Origin: Meloidogyne chitwoodi
Taxonomy: Eukaryota > Nematoda > Chromadorea > Rhabditida > Meloidogynidae
Assembly (NCBI GenBank): GCA_015183035.1
Contig: JACZZP010000012.1
Location: forward strand, 1,736,001 to 1,800,000
Direction: 5' to 3'
Length of the DNA stretch: 64,000 nt
Every line of letters begins with the position of its first letter. The first letter of the stretch is position 1. Shown piece after piece: positions 48,907 through 58,597 of the stretch. Both the position numbers and the translations under genes were made by a program. A model generated the notes under the pieces. The model saw only the letters and a program-made list of their open reading frames with translations. It made no database searches and had not been told where the DNA came from.

Positions 48907-49575
48907 CTCAATAAAGGGCTCTACTACTTTTCGTCAATGGACTTTCCGTCAACGGACCATTCGTCAATACCTTTCGTCAACGGACTTTTCGATAACAGAC
49001 TTTTCGTTAACGGACTTTTCGTCAATGAATAAAATTTGAAAAAACAAGAGAAGAACTTTAATTAAAAACGATAAAGGTCGTTTCAGAATAGCTAGCATAA
49101 CTTTTTTATTTTAACCATTTCAAAAAGTTTTGAAGTCAATCGAAAGAGCTCGACAAGTGGATTCTTTACACCAATGGACATGTCGCATCAGTTGGTTCTA
49201 AAAAAACGCTCGAAAAAACGACAATCGCTATCTTCCACTTTATCATGCTGTCTTTTACTGGGATGATATGTATCTGATTTGATTTATCTAAATAATCCGC
49301 TTATCGAGAGCTTTTAATTAATAAAAGAACTGTTCAAATCGGTTTAGAAGTAAAGAAGTTATGGCCAAAAACAAACGGTTACTCTGAAACAGCCGACTCT
49401 GAAATGACCTTTACCGTTTTTAATTAAGTTTTCTCTTGTTTTTTCAAATTTTATTCATTGACGAAAAGTCCGTTGACGAAAAGTCTGTTATCGAAATGTC
49501 CGTTGACGAAAGGTATTGACGAATGGTCCGTTGACGGAAAGTCCATTGACGAAAAGTCGCGCTACCTCAATAAAG
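48907..49575. mobile_element. Foldback (MULE-like) DNA element with 10-bp target-site duplication
   Basis: Element 48917-49565 flanked by identical 10-mers CTCAATAAAG (48907-48916 and 49566-49575). The left and right arms are complementary over ~170 bp, with extra weaker pairing further in. Arms carry tandem variants of CGTCAACGGACTTTT. The inner sequence (about 49100-49400) has no transposase ORF. Long terminal inverted repeats and a 9-10 bp duplication are features of Mutator-like elements, so a non-autonomous MULE/foldback is the best fit. The outermost 8-9 bp of the two ends do not match each other. Confidence 0.75.
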
Positions 49576-50006
49576 AGACGATTGGATGCTGTGTGGTTTT
49601 AGTGTAGACTGCAGGAAATATTAAATGAGATTATTCAAAGGGATACTTCTTTCAAATTTTGTAAAATTTTGCAAAATTATAGCCCTATAATTTTTATATA
49701 ATACTAATATTTGTATTTTTTGACATCCTAAAATTTTCAACATAGTAGAATTTCTTTTAATAAGAATGGATTTTTTATTATTTATTTAAATTAAATCAAA
49801 ATATCGTAATTATAACAAAATGCCAAAAGGTTGACAAAAAATCCAGAATCTGTCTATTTAAGCATTTAATTTTCTATTTCCTTCAATTTTTTCATTCTTC
49901 ATTTTATTTGCTATAAACTTTTTTTAATAATCCGCTTTTTAATTTGTTTTATAATTTTCGGATTTCTACCCTTACATTTATTTTGTTCAACATTTTTAGT
50001 AATATA

Positions 50007-53000
50007 ATGTCTACAACCACTACTGCTGATAAGAAAGAGAAGCGTAAGAAGCGCAAACTTGTAATATAAAAATGTAACAATCTGATAAATTATTTTCTTT
50101 TTAAGAAGGCGATTGCTGAACCGGCAAAGGACTTTAGAATCAAGGATCAACATGGATTGTGTTCAATGTTTTTAATCAACGTCGAGAAGGACAAAAAAGC
50201 TTATCGCTATGACGTTGATGTTCTCAACATTACTAAACAGAAAAATTTGTCCAAGGGAGCTGATGAGTAAGTTCTTTTCTTTATTTTTCTTGTAATCATT
50301 TTGGTCTCTCAATAATTGAGAGTTTAATTCCCCCTGGATTGCGAAATTTGGTGTTAAGTTTTGTACAATTGAAATATGTTTTTCTTAAGTGGACAACGCG
50401 CTCTTCATCGTAACATTTGCTACGAATTGTTGACTGTTGCCTATGGAAAGACTCGAGCTTTTGGTATGGCTGTTGGAAGTGAAATTGTCTATAATTGCAA
50501 AAGCCTGATGTATACTTCGGCACCAATTAACATTGATGAGGTTTACTTTTTATTACCTATTTAAAGTTGTTTTTTAGCCAAAAATTATGATTTACAACGA
50601 TGAAGTCAATGACTATGTTCGGACCTATATGGGCACTAGCGACTTTTCTGTGTCTGTTACGCCAAATCAGCAAGTGCCAGTGCTCGATCTCTCTGACTTG
50701 GAACAATACAAGACGCGTAAGGCTATATTCGATGAGGATAGGACTCTTCGCACTTTTCTTGAAATGGCTCTTACGCAGTTTTCTATTAATAAGTATGTTT
50801 ATATTGTTTAGATAGATTATATAAAAATATTTCCAGTAATCAATATGCTCCCGTTGGTGTTGGCAAACTTTATGAAATCACACCTGAGAATCAGGTGTCT
50901 GTTGGAAATGGAATTGTTATGCGTTCTGGAATCGCCAAAGGAGTACGAATTGTTCATAACTATGGAGATCCTTCACCAGCTCTTGTTCTTGATAGTTTGT
51001 TTACTAATAAATGTTTTTATTTTAAGTATAATCTTTTAGCCAAAGTCTCACCATTTTATGAATCTCAAGATTTGATTGCAACAATTATGGCTATAACAAA
51101 TGGACGTCAACCACAAATGAATGATTGGCCTCGAATCCGAGCAATTCTGGGTGATGTTCGTGTGGAGGTGGCATATGCTCGTCATCGTACTTTTTCTATT
51201 GGACGCTTCACGGACAAACCTATGGCTGAAATAATGTAAATGACTTTCTTTTATTCATTTTAAAAAATTTTCAATTTTTAGTTGTAGTTATCAGGGAAAG
51301 AAGCTTCCAATGCCTATTTATTTTCAACGTCGTTATGGGATCACTTTGGAATTCCCTAATTTTCCTGCTGTTCAATCAAATACTCCTGTTCCAAAAGGAC
51401 GTTCTATTGAATTGTTTCCGGTTGAGCAATTGATAATAATGGAAGATCAGCGCCTGCCAATGGAAAAGTTAGACAAAAATTTATCGGCCAAACTTTTGCT
51501 GGTTTGTTTCATTTCGAGTTTTCTAAATAGGTTTTATTTTAGGCTAATTCTATTCTTCCACAAGAGCGTTTTGATAAAATTATGCGTCATGCTAATGAAA
51601 TGGGTGTCTTTGATCAAACTAACGCTGTACTCCGTGCTTTTGGTATTTCAGTGGCAATTGACTCGAATAAAATTGTGATTGGCGTTCGTTCAAGTCCTCG
51701 AATTCGTTATGCGAACAATCAAATTGTAACACCAACTGCGGATCAGGCAATTTATTTTTATTTACTATACTTTTAATAAATTCGTTATTTTTATAGGCTG
51801 ATTGGCGTAAGGCCAGTGGTCAACATCAATACTTTGAAACTCACGAAATATGCAATTGGATTGTTCTTTGTGATTCTCGTAGCCAGAATTTGGTTTCTAA
51901 ATTTGTGGACACTTTGGTTGCTGCTGCACGAAAAAAGGGAATGATACTATCGAATAGGCCTCCAATTATGCCTTTTTCACCGAACAGTCGAGGATGGCCT
52001 GATATGTTTGAACGATGTGTCAACCGCAATATTGAATTTATTATGTTGGTGTTTTGTTTTTAATTTTTAAACATTTTTCCCTTCCAGGCTTGTTGACAAT
52101 AAAACCGAAGACACTCACGGATTGTTGAAATACTATGAAGCCTATTACAAGGTTGTGACCCAACATATTACATTGGAACGTGCAAAAGACGTTGTAACAC
52201 ACGGCAAAGCACAAACTCTGGAAAACATTATTCACAAAGTCAATTGCAAGAACTTTGGACTTAACTATGTTCCAATATTTGAACGATCTGCTGAGCGCTT
52301 TGCTTTTGATAAAGGAAAAATACTTGTGGTTGGCTATGACGTCTCTCATCCTCCAACTGCTACTCATCAGGAGAGACGGATGATGCAAGTTAAAGGGTTA
52401 ACTTGCGAATCATTTGATCCTTCAGTTGTTGGAGTATGTTTTTAAAATAATTTCTTTTTAAATTTATATTTTGTAGATTTGTGCAAATATGGCTAAGAAT
52501 CCGCATAATTTTGTTGGGGATTATTTCTACCAAGAGTCTCGTAGAGAATCCGTGGATATTGGACAATTGGCAGAACGTGTAACATGGATTCTCACTACAT
52601 TGGATAAAAGTCGCCCTGAACATGCTAAACCTAAATATATTATGGTTCTTCGTGATGGTATCTCTGAGGGACAATATAGAATGGTTTGTTTTTAATTCTG
52701 TAATATAATCTTACCTTTTATCAAATCAAGGCTGTCGAGGAAGAAATGGAGGCATTTAAAATTGGATGCTTGCATTACAATGAAGATTATAAGCCAAAGT
52801 TTATGTTTGTCGTAGGTACCAAACGACATTTTAAAAAGTTCTTTATGGTCCACGATGATCAAATTGTGAATCTAACTCCGGGTTCCGTCATCAATGAGAA
52901 GATTGTGCGTCCTGATTTGCCGGAGTTTTTCATGCAGTCGCATTTCCCCATTAAAGTAAATATTTTTCGTTTAAACTAGAATTGAATAATTTTAACTTTC

Positions 53001-53351
53001 AGGGAACCGGTAAACCAGTTGAGTATTGTGTGCTGATTGATGAAATCGGCATGACCCAAGACGAACTTCAAGGTTTCTTGAACGGACTATGCTACTCCCA
53101 TCAAATTGTCAACTCAGCTATTTCTCTTCCTGAACCGATTTACCAAGCCGATGAATTGGCAAAGCGTGGAAGGAATAATTTTATGGCAATGAAGTAATTT
53201 TATTAATTTATTAATAATGCTTAAAAAATTAAGACGCTTCTTCCCTGATGTAATTCCACGTCAGCGTTCTGGATTGGTTCTGATGAAACAACTGACCGAT
53301 TTGATTTGTTATAAAGACAGTATTCTTTCATGTACCCGATTTACCGCTTAA
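50007..53351 (+). CDS. Worm-type (WAGO-like) Argonaute
   Basis: Small-RNA-guided effector. Start ATG at 50007, 7 nt after a CATTTTTAG acceptor (likely trans-splice). Lys-rich N-terminus KKEKRKKRKL, then QRALHRNICYELLTVAYGKT, VSVGNGIVMRSGIAKGVRIV, a PAZ part (ITNGRQPQMNDWPRIRAILG to IYFQRRYGITLEFPNFPAV), MID with HGLLKYYEAYYKVVTQHITL and TLENIIHKVNCKNFGLNY (5'-phosphate pocket Lys, Gln and Lys kept), and PIWI with ILVVGYDVSHPPT, YQESRRESVDIGQL, MVLRDGISEGQY, FMFVVGTKRHF and IYQADELAKRGRNNF. Alignment by eye to human AGO2 puts D, E, D at the first three catalytic positions and D in place of the usual H at the fourth. It does not end in the usual YFA but in SCTRFTA. The MSP-domain gene follows 174 bp later. 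Confidence 0.9.
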
Positions 53352-53525
53352 TTTGTTTTGGTATTTTTAACCTTATTTTTGAGAGTTTTTATCTCATTTG
53401 CGCATATGTATTTGTTAAAGACGGTTTTAACTATTTATAATGTATAGAGCTTGTTAAGATCAAGCTTAATATTTTAAAAAATTTTTACGATATTTTAGTT
53501 ATTTTTCTATTTATTGTGCTAAACA

Positions 53526-53974
53526 ATGGCAAACATAAACGTGAGTCCAGCGGAGATTACTATGAACGCTAGTGGTGGTAAAGAAATAATTACTATAACA
53601 AATAATTCCTTGGTTTATTTTTGCTAAATATGGTTTACTTTATGATTTGCAGTTTAATATTGGGTTCATGATGGAAATTGACAGGAATGAAAATTTTCGA
53701 TTTCCGGTCTTAGATGGTATGATCAAAGCGAACTCAAGTTTGACCGTAGACATAATAAGACTTGTAAGAATTATTTTTTTAGTTCTCGACATTTATTTAC
53801 TTTTAGCGTGGACGAATTGAGAATTCTCGACTCTCAATCAAATTTGTTCGTGCTGACGAAGAAAATTTTATGCATAAATTCGACACGGAGGCCAACATTA
53901 TTCAAACCACTCCTGTTGTTATTATTGCGGAAGATTCGGAAGAACGAGAATTGAGAGCAGTTGGGAGTGATTAA
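53526..53974 (+). CDS. Major-sperm-protein (MSP) domain protein, small
   Basis: Three exons giving about 120 residues: MANINVSPAEITMNASGGKE then IITITNNSLFNIGFMMEIDR, NFRFPVLDGMIKANSSLTVD, IIRL and RGRIENSRLSIKFVRADEEN. The immunoglobulin-like MSP layout (P..I...A.GG...I.I.N.S....F......F.V..G.I...S...V.I.R......D.L.I....) fits small MSP-domain proteins of the sperm-specific (SSP) type. The MSP core hexamer for cytoskeletal polymerisation cannot be judged. It lies 174 bp after the Argonaute stop on the same strand, so it may be co-transcribed. Function not inferable beyond family. Confidence 0.75.
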
Positions 53975-54462
53975 GCAATTTTATGAAAGTGATATTTTTT
54001 GGTAATTTTTTGTTTAAATCATAATGGTGTATTGATTTATTTCGTTTAGAATATTTTAGTTTAAATCTTTTAAAATTTTTTTCTTAAATTATTAAGTCAA
54101 AACTTGTTTTTGTTATCTTTTGAGTTTCTTGCAAAAGCTGGTTGGGGCACTTATCGTTTGAGAGGTAGGGATTTACTTTTTGGAGCTGAATCCCCGCGTT
54201 TCGAAGTATCATCGTGTATCCTTTAATTGGTGTAATGATCTCATTTTTTATTTTCTTATGCTCGCGGGATGTTGTCATATATTTCTGTTTTTATTCTGAT
54301 TTTTGATTTAAATATTTTCCCATTTTTATATTTTGAATAAATTTTTTAATATCACGTTTCATCAAAACAAATATATTTCTTCGAACGAGGAATGGTGACT
54401 GCGTTCTTTGGCTGATAAATTGGCACTTTTGTATGAGCGTTTTGATATGTAATCTTTTTCAT
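53975..54462. other. Unexplained island between MSP gene and satellite
   Basis: 54090-54240 and 54355-54450 are less AT-rich than their flanks. Reading plus at 54106-54228 gives an open frame WGTYRLRGRDLLFGAESP in its middle ending in TAA, and a shorter FFERGMVTAFFG-like reading follows at about 54378. A minus-strand ORF spans 54084-54278. I see no known family; it may be a decayed exon or repeat. Confidence 0.35.
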
Positions 54463-55335
54463 ATTCTGATTTATAATTCTTTTTAAATATTTTCTTCGCT
54501 ATTCACTTTTACAATATATATCTTTTTATATTTAATTCTGATTTTTTATATATAATTTTTTTATTATTTTCTTCGTCTATTGACCTTTATTTTTGATTTC
54601 TTTTTATATTTAATTCTGATTTTTAATTTATAATTTTTATAAATATTTTCTTCGCTATTCACTTTTATATATATATCTTTTTATTTTTAATTCTGATTTT
54701 TAATTTATAATTCTTTTTAAATATTTTCTTCGCTATTCACTTTTACAATATATATCTTTTTATTTTTAATTCTGATTTTTAATTTATAATTCTTTTTAAA
54801 TATTTTCTTCGCTATTCACTTTTACAATATATATCTTTTTATATTTAATTCTGATTTTTAATTTATAATTCTTTTTAAATATTTTCTTCGCTATTCACTT
54901 TTACAATATATATCTTTTTATATTTAATTCTGATTTTTAATTTATAATTTTTATAAATATTTTCTTCGCTATTCACTTTTATATATATATATTTTTATTT
55001 TTTATTCTGATTTTTAATTTATAATTCTTTTTAAATATTTTCTTCGCTATTCACTTTTACAATCTATATCTTTTTATTTTTTATTCTGATTTTTAATTTA
55101 TAATTCTTTTTAAATATTTTCTTCGCTATTCACTTTTACAATCTATATCTTTTTATTTTTTATTCTGATTTTTAATTTATAATTCTTTTTAAATATTTTC
55201 TTCGCTATTCACTTTTACAATCTATATCTTTTTATTTTTAATTCTGATTTTTAATTTATAATTTTTTTAATATTTTCTTCGCTATCCACTTTTACAATCT
55301 ATATCTTTTTATTTTTAATTCTGATTTTTAATTAT
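54463..55335. repeat. Tandem satellite, ~79-bp unit, about 11 copies
   Basis: Each unit contains TTCTGATTTTTAATTTATAA, then TTTTCTTCGCTATTCACTTT and a TATATATCTTTTTAT stretch. The motif CGCTATTCAC (or a one-base variant) recurs at about 54497, 54573 (diverged), 54650, 54733, 54812, 54889, 54967, 55047, 55126, 55205 and 55279. Inner units are almost identical, edge units more diverged. It ends ~40 bp before the taspase-1 start. Confidence 0.92.
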
Positions 55336-55376
55336 AATTTTTCTCATTTTTAGATTTAATTTGTTATTTTCTTCAG

Positions 55377-56767
55377 ATGATTGCAGTACACGGTGGCGCT
55401 GGCTTTTTCAAAGAAAAGATTGAAGAATTTTGCTCTTCAACATTAAAACATACGAATGAAAGAACACTCAACAGTAATGATGTTGAAATTAGTAGCCAGC
55501 TCCTTAAAGCAATAATTGTATATTTTAATTTATATTTGATTTATAGTGATGAGTTGTTTTGTTTAGAGTTTAGTTCAATTCCGGCTTATAGAAAATAAAA
55601 TAACCTTTTTCTTTATAGGAATTAGAAAAATGCTCTAACTTTAATTGCGGTTTTGGTTCAAATTTAACTGAAGAGGGAACTGTCGAATGTGAAAGTGCTT
55701 TCATGTGCTCAGATAATTTAGCGTTTGGTGGAGTTGCTTCTGTAATTAATTGTTTAAAATATTTATAATTTAATTTAAGGTCACTAATTGTATGCATCCT
55801 ATTTATGCATCTTACAAACTTGCAGAATCCAATAAATACAATTCAATTGAGAATGGACTAATAAAACCTATGATTTTAGTTGGTGAAGGAGCAAACAAAT
55901 TTTGTGAAGCTTTTAATGTTGGCATTGTTTTAAATGAGAAGTTAAGAACAGAAAAGGCTAAACAGAACAGGAAAATAGCAGCGAGTATATCCAATGATGC
56001 ACAGAATGAATATGCCTTAAACAATATTTCAAGACTTGATACAACTGGAGGAGTTTATATAGATGTTAGCAGGTTTTTAAATTTTTAATTATAGGGCAAT
56101 TCATAAGAAGTGAATTAAGTTTTATAAAGTCTTTTATAAAAAAACAATCAATTGTTTGACAACAATCCATTATGTAAACTGACACATTAAATTTGTCACG
56201 AAATTAATTTCCTATAAATTTCCTCAGGCAAATGGTTATTGCGAAGCAGGAGTCTCGAGCGGTGGTATACTTCTGAAAAAGGAAGGTCGTTTAGGACATT
56301 CCACACAATTTGGGGCTGCGATATGGGCAGAAAAAAGGCCCACAGTTTCAGTTGCAATTTCAATATCAGGATGTGGTGAGACATTAATTAGAACACATAT
56401 GGCTGAATTGCTTGCAGAATTCTTCTTTTCAAGGTAAAGATTTCTCATAAGAATTAAAATTCGAAAAAAAAATATTTTTAGTAATCTGAACGATTTGTTT
56501 CTGCCAGAGAAAATAAAAAAATTTCTCGATGGAGAATCTTTTATCAAATCAAATCGCTTAAAAACATTCCCAATTAATTACCTTTTGCTTGGAGGATTAG
56601 CAGCTGTTCAGTCAATTGAAGATTGCAGAACCATAACAACACTTTATGCTTTTCACAATTCAAGACACTTTCCAATAGCTTTTAAAGGATCAGACCAAAA
56701 AATTAGAAAATACAATTCAAAAAATGAAAATGTCGGAAATTTTATTTGTAATTCATTTGTTATGTAA
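55377..56767 (+). CDS. Threonine aspartase 1 (taspase-1)
   Basis: Ntn-hydrolase that self-cleaves and then cuts targets (MLL/trithorax, TFIIA) after Asp. Starts MIAVHGGAGFFKE right after a TTTCTTCAG acceptor; the family start is LVHAGAGYH, so the N-terminus is only slightly short. Then CSNFNCGFGSNLTEEGTVEC (family NAGMGSNLNLLGEIEC), FGGVASV, MILVGEGANKFCE, and the autocleavage site SRLDTTGGVYIDANGYCEAG (family LDTVGAVVVD). The catalytic Thr follows LD. SSGGILLKKEGRLGHSTQFG, ISGCGETLIRT and YLLLGGLAAV complete the beta subunit. Six exons; one intron begins GTTAGC at about 56063. It converges on elongin C with 28 bp between stops. Confidence 0.85.
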
Positions 56768-56795
56768 AAAAACTTATAGAAAAAAATGTATCTCA

Positions 56796-57353
56796 TCAAC
56801 AGTCCAAAAAATTTGCAGCCATTAATAATTCTAAAGCCAATTCTGGAGCCACATGAAATTCCTAAAAATGTTTTAAAGTTAATAGAAAACTTGTATATTA
56901 TTTAGAATTCACACAAAAACAGGGTGCAATCCACTAACCACAAATCCAAAAAATAGACTTGCAAAATTAAAGGTGCTTGAAATTCATTTGTTAAAAAATC
57001 CAAACCGGTATCTCCGCAGCACTGTTCGTATATCTCGCCTTATACGCAAAATAATGGCAGACTTTTTGAAGCACGTGTGATGGAATTTCTCTAAAGTTGA
57101 CTTCATTCGTTTCATTTTCCGCATACTGCCCTGGTCCAGAAAGCATTGCACGAATTGTATGAGATATCAAAGCATGCTCCTAAAAATTAAATTTAAATAT
57201 AAAAAATATTTTAAATAGAAAATAAACCTTTCGAATAAAAAATTCATGTCCATCACTGCTAACCAATTTTACATACGCAGCATCTGGGCCTTCACAGCCA
57301 CCCATTAATTTCTCTTTTTCATTGGTTTCTGTGCTAATATCTTGGTCGCTCAT
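56796..57353 (-). CDS. elc-1: Elongin C
   Basis: Adaptor (SKP1/BTB-like fold) linking elongin B and BC-box proteins to cullin-2/5 ubiquitin ligases and to elongin A. Start ATG at 57353: [20 protein letters not shown] is a nematode-style leader, followed by [60 protein letters not shown] and [20 protein letters not shown] ending in C. Nearly identical to animal elongin C apart from the leader. Three exons. Its 3' end faces taspase-1; upstream lies the palindrome and CRAT 3' end. Confidence 0.96.
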
Positions 57354-57624
57354 TTTGCTAAACAAAATTTTTATATAAAATTTTAATAAAAATATTTAAA
57401 AGAAAAAATAGTTTTTAAGGTTTAAAAACCATTATAATAAAATTAAAAAAAGTAAATCTATTTATTATGAAAATTTAAAAAAATATATAGGCATTTGAGG
57501 ATAAAAGGCAAGATGAATTACATTCTATTATTTACACAAATACTAAAAAGGCATAAGTCAGAAGAAAAATCTACAAAATCTTGGCTTTTACAATTATTAA
57601 TTGCAAAACACATATATATATGTA

Positions 57625-58430
57625 TATATCTTGTGATGATGGGCGATAACGGTGTACAATAGAATTTAAAATTTAATTTTTAAAAATATTCAAAAAAAAT
57701 TAAAAAAAATTCTATCTGATTTCTATCCATCTCCGAAATATTTTTATGAGAGATCCCTCAAAAATAAATCTAATAAGCAAACAAAATAACCTTTATATAA
57801 AATAGATATTTATTATAAAGGACAGCGAAGAAGCTGATTTGAAAGCTGAAGGAGGAAGTCCTCCTTAAACATTTATTTTAGGTTTTGAATATTTAGTTAA
57901 AATTTTTTGTTAAATCGCAAAATAAAGTTGTTTTGATTTCATGTTTAAAATATTTTAGTTTATAAATTCTTTTTTTTATAATATTAAATTATTAAATAGT
58001 TTTTGTTATTGTATAGACAAATTGGATGACTCATCGCATCAATAACAAAAACTATTTGTTAATAATTTAAGTATTTAAAAAAAAAGAATTTATAAACTAA
58101 AATATTTTAAACATGAAATCAAAACAACTTTATTTTGCGATTTAACAAAAAATTTTAACTAAATATTCAAAACCTAAAATAAATGTTTAAGGAGGACTTC
58201 CTCCTTCAGCTTTCAAATCAGCTTCTTCGCTGTCCTTTATAATAAATATCTATTTTATATAAAGGTTATTTTGTTTGCTTATTAGATTTATTTTTGAGGG
58301 ATGTCTCATAAAAATATTTCGGAGATGGATAGAAATCAGATAGAATTTTTTTAATTTTTTTTTTGAATATTTTTAAAAATTAAATTTTAAATTCTATTGT
58401 ACACCGTTATCGCCATCATCATAGAGATAT
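57625..58430. repeat. Near-perfect palindrome, two ~390-bp arms
   Basis: Left arm 57625-58011 and right arm 58040-58430 are reverse complements with only a few mismatches and small length differences; the spacer is ~28 bp (58012-58039). Arm content includes CGATAACGGTGTACAAT at the outside and AAGGAGGACTTCCTCCTT, itself self-complementary, mid-arm. At 57821-57868 one strand reads DSEEADLKAEGGSPP followed by TAA after a TTATAAAG acceptor-like site, repeated in mirror at ~58196-58243. No transposase. It could be a MITE, a head-to-head duplication, or an assembly artefact. Confidence 0.85.
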
Positions 58431-58458
58431 GGGTTTTGGCAAAAACAATATATATATC

Positions 58459-58590
58459 TGTAATGATGGGCGATCTCGGCGGACAAGAGCATTCAAAAAA
58501 ACGATCTGATTTCCATCTCCATCTCCGAAATATTTTCATAAGATCGTCCTTACAAATAAATCTAAATAGAAACAAAATAACCTTTATTTA
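58459..58590. repeat. Third, diverged copy of palindrome arm at CRAT 3' end
   Basis: GTAATGATGGGCGAT, CATCTCCGAAATATTTTCAT and AACAAAATAACCTTTAT line up in the same order and orientation as the left palindrome arm (57631 on), with substitutions and a deletion. It lies directly against the CRAT stop codon, in its 3' UTR. This suggests the arms derive from the CRAT 3' flank, or that the element inserted there. Confidence 0.65.
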
Positions 58591-58597
58591 CTATGTA

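Noticed and set aside
48926..49030. Protein-coding repeat made of CGTCAACGGAC units
   Set aside because: Stops occur in all frames and the segment is one arm of a transposon.
54463..55335. CRISPR-like or centromeric array
   Set aside because: No spacers; only about 11 units, so calling it centromeric would go beyond the evidence.
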